From assembly GCA_039583875.1 (NCBI GenBank), contig CM077149.1, positions 155,090,249 to 155,154,248 on the forward strand: a DNA stretch of 64,000 nt, read 5' to 3'. The notes under the pieces were generated by a model that was given only the letters and a program-made list of their open reading frames with translations, was not told where the DNA came from and made no database searches. The stretch is from Platanthera guangdongensis. Lineage: Eukaryota > Streptophyta > Magnoliopsida > Asparagales > Orchidaceae. The stretch's first letter is position 1, and each line of letters starts with the position of its first letter. Positions 21,339 through 31,856 of the stretch are shown here, piece by piece. Position numbers and translations under genes: made by a program.

Positions 21339-22740
21339 CTAGAGGTAGTAACCTCCTATTCCAAGGACCTCCTTCACTATGTACGGTCCTTCCCAGTTTG
21401 GGTTGAGCTTGCCCACGGGAGCCGACCTTCCTGCCGCATCAACCTTTCTCAGCACCAGATCTCCTTCGGTAAATTGTTTGACCCTGACATGCTTATCAAA
21501 ATACTTGGCCATCCGCCGCTTGATCTCTTCTTGCCTGATGGCTGCCACGTCCCGCAACTCTTCCACCATGTCTAGCGAGAGGCGTAACCCCGCCTCGTTC
21601 TCCAATCTCCATGTCTCATCTCCTTCTCCCGCGGCTGTGACCCGCGGGGATCGAACCTCGAACTCTACTGGTAGGACCGCCCCACACCCATGAGAAAGCA
21701 TGAAGGGGGTCTCACCGGTGGCCGTGTTCGGGATCGTTTGCAAGGCCCACGGGACCGAGGGGAGCTGCTCTACCCAATTTCCTCTCAAGTTCTCCATTTT
21801 TTTCTTTAGTAGGTTCACAATAATTTTGTTTGCCGCTTCCACCTGGCCGTTGCTCCGGCGGTGGTGGACAGAGGTAAATCTGAGGTCTATCTCTAGTTGG
21901 GCGCAGAAGCTGATGAACTTTTCACTGGAAAACTGGGGGCCGTTATATGTCACTATCGCTTGAGGCAGTCCGTGTCTGCATATGATCTCCCCCCATATGA
22001 AGTTCCTTATGACTTGCGAGGTGACCTTGGCCAAGGCCTTAACCTCTAGCCACTTTGAGAAATAATCGACCATGACCAAGATGAACCTCCTCTGCCCACT
22101 AGCCGGAGGAAAAGGCCCGACTAAATCCATTCCCCAGATAGCGAACGGCCACGTTGCCGTGATGCTTCGGAGTCTTTGAGCTGCCAAGAGCTGGAGGGGG
22201 GCGTAGAGCTGGCACTTTTGACACCTCCTTGCAAACTCCGTGGTATCCTTCCTTAGGGTGGGACAGAAGTATCCCTGCCTGACCACCCTTGTCTCTAACA
22301 TCCTGCCTCCAGAATGACTGCCGCACTCGCCCGAGTGCACCTCTCCCAAGATCCTTGGGATCTCTTCTTCTGTCACACATCTAGCTAGGAGCCCTGACAA
22401 CATCTTACGATGCAACCCCCCTTCTATAATCAGGTAGTGAGCTGCCTTGCGCCTGAAGCTTTTTTCATCCTTAACCTCCTCTGTCAGCCTGCCTGTGGTC
22501 AGGAAGGTTACTAACGGGTCCACCCACGAGGATCGCTGACCTACCTCCATCAACTCCCCTTTCTCAATGGCTGGCCGAAAAAGTTCAGTCAGGGTCCCTC
22601 CTACCCGAGGCCCAAACTTTGTCAATCGATCAGCGCCCTTGCTCTCCTCCCTGGGGACATGCTGGATTGAGAATGACCGGAACCCACCGATGATAGCCCT
22701 TACTTTGGAGAGGTATTTATCAGGGTCCCACCAATAATTT
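21339..22740 (-). pseudogene. T3 pol remnant: end of RNase H plus integrase
   Basis: On the minus strand it begins with the last RNase H residues (KVRAIIGGFRSFSIQHV, PREESKGADRL). A linker and the integrase HHCC zinc finger follow (H..GECGSHSGG, CQKCQ), then the catalytic core (WGMDLVGPF; VT.NGPQFSSE; NGQVEAANK) and the C-terminal region (GDLVLRKV, NWEGPYIVKEV). The integrase is nearly full length. The second catalytic Asp of the DDE triad is replaced by Tyr (codon at 21945-21947; the family normally reads TDNGPQF). Upstream it is fused to gag through a deletion, so reverse transcriptase is absent. The frame is open for about 430 codons from 22625. Confidence 0.9.
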
Positions 22741-23172
22741 TGTTTGCTCGCTGAAAGGGCTCTCGCCTCCTGCCTGGCGAGAGGGCACGTCCCGCGTCCT
22801 CGGCTGGCTGACCCGATCCGCGAGACCGTGCCCAGGGAAGAGTTCTCGCACTGTAGCCTCCCTCTCGCCCAAGTCTGTCAGAGCCTCCTTGCCCGGGCGC
22901 TGGCCTGGGAAGATCTCCCACGCGGTCACGTCCCTCTCGCTAGCCTCCGTCGGGACCTCCTTCCCCGGGCGCTGTCCAGGGGCGTTATCGCCTAAGAGCG
23001 GGACCTCCTCTATCGGAACCTGAGGTGTGGCCCACTCGCTTCGGGCCGAGAAGGCCAAGCTGATGGTCTGCAGGACTTCTCGCCTGAAGTCATCCAGCAT
23101 CTTCCTCGTCGCTTCTTCTCCCAGGGTGGGGGAGCCTCCAGAACCTGACCCTTCACCTTCACCTCCAGCCAT
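22741..23172 (-). pseudogene. T3 gag N-terminus (truncated)
   Basis: The minus-strand ATG at 23172-23170 (MAGGEGEGSGSGG) lies just inside the 5' LTR, where gag should start. The protein has a Gly/Glu-rich start, a short helix (EATRKMLDDFRREVLQTI) and three PGQRPGKE/PGHGLAD-like repeats. It then runs, in frame, into the RNase H tail at the deletion junction near 22735-22745. The gag core found in full-length elements is missing. Confidence 0.65.
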
Positions 23173-23230
23173 GGGACAAAACTCAAGGCTTTCTTATATC
23201 AGCTGCTTTCCACGCTCACCGCAACAGAAA

Positions 23231-23833
23231 TTTTGAAGCCAAAAATGACCTCAACGGGAGTTCAAAACAGGGGTGCAGCCAACACCTACTTCTCTTAAGC
23301 CTCAACCCTCGACTATATTCAAAAGACCTAAGACTGACTCAAAGCCTCAGCAGGGAGGTCCCACCTCACACCCGGAAGATCTCTGAGAGCTTCCCCTCCA
23401 AAGCCAAAAGCTGGGCTAGGAGCTCCTCAGAAAGTACTGGAAATTGGAAGATTATGAAAACTCTTGCTTTCTAAGGAGCCCTTATGGGTCTATTTATAGC
23501 CTTTGCTGACCTGAGATTACTGAAATATCCTTAGTTGGTTTGCCAATAGCCAAATCCCACTGTTTATCCCGAGGGTAATTAGGTCATTTTACCTATGACA
23601 CTGGGCCCCACTCGGCGAGAACTCTGAGCCGAGAGTCTTCTGTCTTGAACATGGCGCAAGCGGTCTCGCCTGCTTTCAGGCGAGAGCTCCTTCAAGACAG
23701 GAGCTTGGCGCAAGCGCAAACGTTCCCGCCCCTCTTATGGGCGGGAACTTCTTTAGGACGGGAACTCCTCTGGCTAGCCTAATCGTGACCGTTGGTGCCT
23801 CTTGGTCTGACTCAGCGAATCTGGGGTTGTACA
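23231..23833 (-). mobile_element. T3 5' LTR
   Basis: It is the full-length partner of 13615-14217. Its internal end has changed to TTTTGAAGCC from TGTTGACGCC. No clear tRNA primer site follows it on the minus strand (the sequence there is AATTTCTGTTGCGGTGAGC). Confidence 0.9.
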
Positions 23834-24198
23834 GTCAGGTTGAACTCTATCCGCTCCCGGCGGAGGAAGCAGGCGAACGCCACCATCATGGCGATGGCGT
23901 TCGAGTTGAGCTGCGTGGGCACCGCGCCATAGTACTTCAGGATTTGGCGGACTTCCGGACAGAGGGGTAGGTTCAACCCCATCTCGAAATACGAGATGGG
24001 GAAGGCGAGCTCATCGTTGTAGAAGGTGTTGATCGCCTCCCCTTCCCTCGTCCGGCGCGCCTCGAAGTCAGGCGGAACATGGTCGCTGATGAACTCGATG
24101 AGCTCCGCCTCGCTCGTGTTCCCCTCGAAGAAAAAGTAATCGTCGAAATGCTGAGCGCATTGGGATCGGTCATCGGCATCAGGGTTAGTCTTGTCCAT
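23834..24198 (-). pseudogene. T2 antisense gene B, first piece of exon 1
   Basis: The minus-strand ATG at 24198-24196 opens a frame with LAFPISYFEMGLNLPLCPEV, YYGAVPTQLNSNA and FLRRERIEFNLT. It aligns along its length with exon 1 of T3 gene B and stops abruptly at the T3 LTR; the matching continuation is at 13609. The GTCAG duplication (23834-23838) is part of the exon. A TATA-like CGATAAATAGC lies on the minus strand near 24302-24312, about 110 bases upstream of the ATG. Confidence 0.75.
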
Positions 24199-24462
24199 GC
24201 TCGCGGAAGGGTTAGAGCGCGAGTTCGAAAAGAAAAAGAGCGGGAAGAGAGAGAAAGTAAGCAGTAAAGGCGGTGATATGGGGTTGGTGGGGGGGGGGGC
24301 TATTTATCGAAAAAGAAGCCTAAGGCCGAGCTATCCAATCAGCCCAGCTCGCCTATCCCAGCTCGCTAGCCCCAGCTCGCCAACTTCCTTAGCGTGTCCC
24401 ATCGCATGCCGAGCTAGATATAGAGGAGTATATAATATTATTCGAATGTCAGGCACTAAAGT

Positions 24463-26941
24463 TGTAACAGCCCAAAGTTCGGAAACAAGCATTTTTGGGT
24501 GACACGGCCTGGGACACGGGCGTGTCCCAGAGCGTGTCAGGTGACACGGCATGCGACACGGGCGTGTCGCAGGGCGTGTCAAAGTTGTGTCAATGATTGG
24601 GCTTTGTCTCGACGATTTTTCTCTCGACGATGCGTCGAGAGGGAGGAACACGGCCCAGGACACGGGCGTGTCCAAGGCCGTGTCGCATGCTCGATGATTT
24701 TTCTCGACGATCGTCGAGTGTCGAGAAGTGAGTGTCGAGTGTTGAATACGGCCTGTGATACGGGCGTGTCACATGGCGTGTCAAATCAGGCGACGAACTC
24801 AGCCCGCCAAAGGATTTCGACAGGGCGTGTCTTTGTGCCGTGTCTGGGCACACGGCCTGGGACACGGGCGTGTCACAGTCCGTGTGAAGTCTCGGGTTGA
24901 TTTGGGATTTTTTTCACCCAGGTACACGGCCACAGACACGGGCGTGTCTGAAGGCGTGTTGGTGACACGGCCCATGACACATGCGTGTCCCATGGGCGTG
25001 TCACTGGTTTGGATAAGTCGGTTGACCACCGCTTGAGGCACACGGCCTGGCACACGGCCGTGTCAGAGGCCGTGTCAGGTCAAAATCTATGTTTTTGGCA
25101 GAATCGTGGCCGTCCATTCCTTCAGTCTGGATCCAAGGGCTGAAGCCTCTTCCTCTTTTTTCCTTAAAGGCCGAAATCAGAGAAGGATTAATCATTTTGA
25201 TTTGGCCTTCATCTTTCTTCAAGAGAGAGAAAGAGAGAGAGTAAGGAGGAGGAAGAAGGAAAGGGGGCTGCTGCTGGTGGTGCTGCGGTTTACCGACGAG
25301 AGATCCGAAGCTGGCGTTGCGGAGGAAACGCTCTTGCGAGTCTTGCAAGCTAGCTTGGAGGTCATGGCACCGAAGCGGTCGTCAAGGGTAACGACTTTTC
25401 TTCCTAGCCATGTGAAGGCTTCCTTTTTGGCATATTTTGTGATTTCCCCCACCAAGAGGTGGCTGGTTTTGGAAATCTTTGGGTGGATGCTTGAAATCCC
25501 CTTTGTTAGCATATAGATCCGGAAATGGAGTACGGAATAGGCATGCTGTGTGAAGCCCATCTGGACAGGTTAGTCTGGATTGGTGATGTTGCATACGAAC
25601 CGGAGAAGACTCCGTGATAAACGTGTAGTGTAAGGAGTCTACGGGTTATGCCTGCAAAAAGGAGTAGCAGGAAGTACTGGGGTGGTAGCCCAGGAAAATA
25701 GCCATGTGATGGTTTTGGGTCCAACCTGTGATTGAGGCACAGGAAGTTTTGGTAGGACCAGGAAAGGCCCTTTTTGTGATGCTTGATGTCGTAGGGTGTC
25801 CACCTGTGAAGCGAGTAACAGGAAGTACTGGCATGATAGCTAGGAAAGACCCCTGACATTTGTGCTGGTGCGGTGTCCACCTGTGGAGAGAGTCACAGGA
25901 AGTACTGGTGTGCCCAGGAAAGACCCGCTGTCGCTGTGAGGAAAGGGGTATAGAGAAATACCCAGGCTTAAATGCCAAGAACAGGATTGGTGAGACCGAC
26001 CCGCGCCTTTGATATAGCCATGAGTACGCTGTACTCGGAGAAGGCAAGGCGATTTGAGCAACGGGGGTGGATGATCCGACCTGCGCTATGTCCGTCCGAC
26101 GTGAGACCAAAAAGTGCGGTCTGTTGGAGCGCATAGCAAGAGTCTTCGGCCTGCGCGCCATGACACAACGGGGGGCTACGGGCCATCCCGGTGTCCGAAG
26201 ACTAACTCCGGCTGCACGCCATGGAGTAAATGCTCAAGAGATTTACCGTTGGGCTGTGACCCTGAATACGGTGGTGGGCAAGAGGTTGCCAGAACACCAA
26301 GAATGTGCCCTGAGTGCACGGACCGTTGGGCCGGGTGGCGAACGGTTGTGATGGCTTGTGTGCGTGAAAGCACTTTTTGATACGATAGCTTGCCATACGT
26401 GTGATATGATATGCCTGCAGGGAAAGATACCGCTACCCCGAGAGAAGGGGTAGGGTCGTTATAATTTGGTCAGCTGAATGCTGACCGTTGCTTTTGTTTG
26501 CCACCGTTGGGTGGATTGTCCTTGCACAGGTGCTGGAGAGCCGAGTGGGACGCATAGAGGTTGATGTTCCTACTGGTGTTGCTGCTGCTGCTGCTAGCCC
26601 TTGAAGGCTAGATGTGTTTCTTTTGTGTGTTTTCTTTTATTGTGGCCGGCCTGCGCGCCAATCTGTTTAGGCCACTGTTTGAAAGCCTTGTAAGGCCATA
26701 AGGCCAACTCTTTTGACTTGTTGTAAGACATTCCTATATGATATAAAATATGGAGTTTTATGTTTGGACATTCATGAGGAGTTCCAGTTGTAGTCTAGGC
26801 TTCCGCTAGAATGTTTTGTGTTAGGTGCGATGCGCGACTCTGGTATCATCCTGTACCTTCACCGACTGTTTTGTGATATATCCTATGGGGCCCCGGCCGG
26901 ACCTTCTAGAATATATCATATGAACGGATAGGGTTGTTACA
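24463..26941 (+). mobile_element. Tekay-like 5' LTR
   Basis: It runs TGTAACAGCCC ... GTTGTTACA, with inverted ends TGTAAC/GTTACA. The first 600 bases carry eight copies of a CACGGGCGTGTC palindrome. A GATATAAAATATGG TATA-like box lies near 26737-26750. Open frames inside it are not conserved domains; most are mirrored in the other LTR. Confidence 0.95.
24505..25085. repeat. cluster of GACACGGGCGTGTC palindromes in the LTR
   Basis: Eight copies (for example near 24513, 24555, 24659, 24756, 24860, 24935, 24975 and 25040), each flanked by further complementary bases such as CTGG...CCAG. Each could form a hairpin of 14-22 bases. The same cluster recurs at about 31895-32470 in the other LTR. Confidence 0.85.
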
Positions 26942-26945
26942 TTTT

Positions 26946-26957
26946 TGGTATCGGTCA
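26946..26957 (+). other. primer-binding site, initiator Met-tRNA type
   Basis: TGGTATCGGTC starts four bases after the LTR end. The first seven bases match the TGGTATCAGAGC site complementary to plant initiator tRNA-Met. Confidence 0.8.
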
Positions 26958-27211
26958 TTTTGGTCGTTCCCTCTCGAAGTCGTGGTCGACTTCTTTTGTG
27001 GGGTGGCGAGCACGTGTTTGTGCACACCAAAGCCTACGAATGAACTCCTGAATGTCCATGATAGGAATGCATATTTGTGTGTTTGAGGAACCTGTGTGTC
27101 CTGATTTTGTGTTGATTGCTTGGGTATGACCGCTAATGTGTGTGTCTTATCCACCTTTAGGTGACACGAAGTGGAGCTGGGCCGTCTGAGTCCCAGCGTT
27201 CTGATGAAAGT

Positions 27212-30200
27212 ATGGCACCAGCCGCGGTGCCTACACCTCCACCGTCTGCAGAACATGTGCGGTTAGTTGCGGAGGCCTTATTCACCATGATCCAAGGCCA
27301 GCCCCTTAGGCAGGAACAAGCGGCTGTGAGGCCAGAACAGGTGGCGGCGAGGCCTGAACCTGTCGTGGTTATGGCTCCTCGAGCAGTTGAGAAGCAGCTA
27401 ACGCGGTTTATGAGTTTCCATCCGCCTACGTTCTCGGGAGCGGGAACCCCGACGCAGGCTGAGGATTGGCTATCGCGTGTCAAGCGAGTATTGACGGCGA
27501 TCGGAACGGCGGAGCATCAAAAAGTTACTTTAGCCACCTTCTTGCTTGAAGGAGAAGCTCGATTATGGTGGGATGAGATGGAGTTGCATCATTTGGCGGG
27601 TCGTCCGTTAACCCAAGTATCGATGGAAGAATTCTCCCGGCTCTTCCTCGCGAAGCACCTTCCTACGGCTCAGCGGATAGCCATGGAAAATGAATTCCAA
27701 CGGTTGACTCAAGGTGATGGCAGTGTTGACGCGTACCTGCATGAATTTACTCGCTTAGGGAGGTATGCGGGTTCTATTTTTGCTGATGAGTAGAGGAAGA
27801 CTAATCGGTTCTATGAAGGACTGAGGGACGAACTGAGGTTCCTTGTGTCCAGTTCTGTGAACCAAGGTTTCCAAGCGCTGGTTGACACCGCGACTGCGTT
27901 GGAAAAGGATATGAAAAGGGTGCAAGGGAAGAGAGCTTTGGCTGTGACGCAAACGGAGTGGAAGGCGCCCCGATCAGGAAAACCATTTTATAAGAAGAGA
28001 TGGGGTAAGAAGTCCAAGCCTAGTGGACAAGCTCCTTCATCAGTTGCAACGGGAGCAACATCAGGGGCGACCTCAAAGCCAGACACTCGTATCTGCTTCA
28101 ATTGTGGCCGGATGGGACATATTGCGCGAGATTGTCGGATGCCGCCAAAGAGTGAAAAGAAGGCGGGTGCATCTTATGCGGAGAAAGGAAAGGCGGTGGT
28201 GGATTTCTCTACCTCGCAGGCGCAACCCCGGGTCTACAATCTTGGCCTGCAAGAGGCCATCAAGCAGAGTGACGTGGTCACAGGTATGAGTTTAGTTTTG
28301 CTATTGTTTGTATGTTTTACTTAGTACTCCTATGTTTGCGGTTTGTGTGTGTGTGACATGTTTGTCAGAGGCTTTGTGATGATTCGGGACACGCTGGCGC
28401 GAGCACTGTTTGATACAGGTGCATCGCATTCTTTTCTGTCTAGTGAGTTTCTTACGCGGCTTGGGATACCCAGTCGTACAAAGGCAGATAGCGTCAGAGT
28501 GGTGTTGCCGAATGGTTGTTGGATGTTTGCGGATCAAGCTTGCGATGTGGCGGTTCAGTTAGGAAGTCAGGATTTTTGTTTAACTGCATTTGTTTTGCCA
28601 ATATCGGAATTCGATGTGATTTTTGGGATGGATTGGCTTGCGGGGCAGCATGCTATGATTGATTGCTAGTCCAAAGAAATCACGTTGGGCCAGAATACCG
28701 AACAGAAGACCAAGTTTGCGGGTATGCGAGGAGTGAGCGGGACGTTGATGTCTGCACTCCAGGTAGTCAAAGCTGTTCGGAAGGGTGCAGAGTGTTACTT
28801 TGCACTAATTCAGGCTGTGGAGCCTAAGGCCACCTTGTGCGAGGTTCCGATTGTGGCAGAATTTACAGATGTGTTTCCCGCGGATCTCCCTGGGCTACCA
28901 CCCCAGCGGGAGATTGACTTCACAATTGAGTTGGTGCCAGGTGCGAAACCCGTGGCCCGCTCGCTATATCGCGTTGCGCCTAAAGAGGTGGCTGAGTTGA
29001 AGGTTCAACTACAAGAAATGCTAGAGCAAGGTTATATCCGCCCAAGTATGTCACCTTGGAGCGCGCCTGTGCTTTTTGTAAAGAAGAAAGATGGTGGGTT
29101 ACGGTTGTGTATCGATTATCGTGAATTGAATAAGCTGACCGAGAAGAATAAGTATCCTATACCCCAGATTGATGAATTATTTGATCAGCTGGTGGGATCT
29201 ACCGTCTATTCGAAGTTGTACCTGAAGTCTGGTTATTACCAGTTAAAAATTCGGGAAGGTGACATTCCCAAAACCGCATTTGGCACGCGTTATGGGCACT
29301 ATGAGTTCACAGTCATGCCCTTTGGATTGTGTAATGCGCCCTCGGTGTTTATGGATCTGATGCACCGTATTTTTCGTGAGTACCTGGATCTGTTTGTGAT
29401 CGTGTTTATTGATGATATCCTGGTGTACTCAAAGTCCAAAGCCGAGCATGAGATTCACTTGCGGTTGGTGTTGAATACGTTGAGGCAAAATCAGCTATAT
29501 GCCAAGTTCTCGAAGTGCGAGTTTTGGCTATCGTCAGTGGCATTTTTAGGCCATGTGGTGAGTGGAGCGGGCATTGCAGTGGATCCAGCGAAGATAAGAA
29601 CCATACAAGAGTGGCCAAGATTGTCTTCCGTAGCCGAGGTCAGGAGTTTCCTTGGACTTGCGGGCTACTATAGACAATTTGTGAAGAACTTCTCACGGAT
29701 CGCTTTGCCGCTAACCACACTGACGCGAAAAGATCAGAAGTTCGTTTGGACGCCAGAGTGCGCACGAGCTTTTGAAGAGCTGAAGGTTCGGTTGACCACG
29801 GCGCTGGTATTGTCTTCGCCATGTGGAACCGATGGCTTTGTGATTTATAGTGATGCCTCAGGGAGCGGCTTAGGCTGCGTTCTTCTGCAGAGCGGAAAGG
29901 TGATTGCTTATGGCTCACGCCAACTAAAGGTGCACGAGCGAAACTATCCCGTCCATGATTTAGAATTAGCGGCGGTGATTTTTGCACTTAAGTTATGGCG
30001 ACACTACCTTTATGGAGTGAAGGTGGAGATCTATACCGATCATAAGAGCCTAAAGTATCTTTTAGAGCAAAAATACTTGAACATGCGACAACGAAGGTGG
30101 TTGGAATTCCTTGGGGACTACACTTTTGAGATTCACTATACGCCCGGGAAGGGGAATGTTGTCGCGGATGCCTTGAGTCGGCGAGTTCCGGCTAGAGCAA

Positions 30201-31735
30201 ATTGGTTACAAAGGCATGATGAACGTCTTATCCAGGAACTGGAGGCATTGGAGATCTATTGTGTTGACAAGAATTCCACTGCCATTGCATGTTTGAACTG
30301 GACTGAGGTGCAATATGACCTTGCAGACCGAGTTCGACGGGCAACGGAGTTGGATGAAGATCTCTTGCGCTATGTGAATGAAGGGCCAGAAGGTAAATTC
30401 ACCTGGAATGACGGTCTTTTGCGAAAAGAGAGCCGTTTGTGCGTCCCGAATGTGGGGAAATTGAGGGAAGAACTGCTATATAAAGCGCATTATACAAAAT
30501 ATTCCATTCACCCCGGGAGCACAAAGATGTTCAACGATATGAAGAAGCTTTTCTGTTGGCCAGGGCTCAAGAAAGATGTTGCCCTTTATGTCTCTAAATG
30601 CCAAACATGTGCGATGGTGAAGGCGGAATGTCAAAAGCCGGGTGGATATTTGAAGTCACTGCCGATCCCAGTGTGGAAATTTGATGATATTTCCATGGAT
30701 TTTGTGCATGGGTTGCCAAGATCGCAGCGAGGAAATGATTCCATTTGGGTGATTGTTGACCGGCTAACGAAAGTAGCACATTTTCTCCCGAACAGGCGGG
30801 ATGATTCAGTTGAAAGTTTGGCAAAGTTATATGTTGACCAGATTATGCGGCTGCACGGTGTTCCTCGGAGCATCATAAGTGATCGAGATGGGCGATTCAC
30901 ATCAAATGATTGGAGGCTAGTTCACCGATTGTTGGGTACGAAGTTGACTTTCAGTACGGTCTTTCATCCCCAAACGGATGGCCAAACGGAACGTCCCAAC
31001 AGAACAATGGAGGACATGCTCCGAATGTGCGCCCTTGATTTCGGAAAGAGATGGGAAGATCATCTCTATATGGTAGAGTTTGCCTATAATAACAGCTACC
31101 AGGCGAGTATTGGGATGACACCATATGAAGCGCTATATGGACGGAAGTGTCGTACTCCCTTGGCTTGGGTAGAAGCGGGTGAAGCTCGGGTTGTTAAACC
31201 AAATGAGGTGGATGAAGCAAACTCAACCATTCAGACTATTCGAGAGAGATTGCTTATTGCTCAAGATCGACAAGCGAAGTACTACAACGCCAAGCACCAG
31301 AACGTTGAATTTGCGGTTGGCGATTGGGTCTACTTGAAGATCAAGCCATTCAAAGGTGTCTCCAGGATTCGACGATTGAAAAAGTTGAGTCCCAGATATT
31401 TGGGTCCGTTTGAAGTGGTTGAGCGAGTTGGCGAAGCGGCTTATCGGCTAGCTCTGTCGGCAGACTTGGGTGGGTTACATGATGTCTTTCACATCTCGGT
31501 ACTTCGGAAGGCCGTGAAAGATCCAGCTCAAGTGATTGCGGATGATCGTGTGCCGGTGGAGTATGGGCTAACAACGAGAGTTAGACCCATTCAGATCGAA
31601 GATCGAGCCGAAAAACAGTTGCGGAACAAGACGGTCGGTATGGTAAAAGTCCGGTGGGACAACTGCGGCCGTGACGAACTGACATGGGAGCGTGAGCAGA
31701 CCATGCGAGAAGAGTTCCCTGAGCTGTTTTTGTAA
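27212..31735 (+). pseudogene. Tekay-like gag-pol polyprotein with three in-frame stops
   Basis: One frame holds the whole polyprotein from ATG 27212. Gag core: LTRFMSFHPPTFSG, WLSRVKRVL, EGEARLWWDEM, then a CCHC knuckle CFNCGRMGHIARDC near 28094-28135. Protease: LFDTGASHSFLS near 28420. Reverse transcriptase: [18 protein letters not shown], and FIDDILVYS near 29405. RNase [13 protein letters not shown] to VADALSRR. Integrase: HHCC finger (H..YSIHPG, CQTC), then a complete DDE core ([22 protein letters not shown]). C-terminus: [16 protein letters not shown], a chromodomain-like tail typical of Tekay/Del. Stops: TAG at 27791-27793 (gag), 28322-28324 (before protease) and 28667-28669 (after protease); no frameshift. 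The RT motif A aspartate is Tyr (TAC at 29219-29221), so the enzyme should be inactive even without the stops. Confidence 0.95.
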
Positions 31736-31843
31736 CCTGTAGCAAGAATGTTGTAACATAAACTTTTATATATGTTGTCACATTTTTCTTGCTGTTTTCT
31801 ATTGCCTTTCCTATGTCTGAATTTCGAGGACGAAATTTCTTGT

Positions 31844-31856
31844 AGGAGGGGAGGAT
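31844..31856 (+). other. Tekay-like polypurine tract
   Basis: AGGAGGGGAGGAT directly precedes the 3' LTR start TGTAACAG, about 110 bases after the polyprotein stop. Confidence 0.95.

Larger units (their letters stand above)
13615..23833 (-). mobile_element. Tat-like Ty3/gypsy element 'T3', internally deleted, minus orientation
   Basis: Two 603-bp LTRs (13615-14217, 23231-23833) enclose, in minus-strand order, a gag start, a fused RNase H end and integrase, a 111-bp tandem array, antisense gene B, antisense gene A and a polypurine tract. The LTR copies are very similar with scattered differences, and a 5-bp target duplication is intact, so it is younger than T2. Reverse transcriptase, protease and most of gag are missing, so it could move only with help in trans. 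Confidence 0.9.

Noticed and set aside
24463..26941. Several 60-170-codon frames inside the Tekay-like LTR
   Set aside because: They recur in the other LTR in several frames and strands, and match no family; they are LTR sequence.
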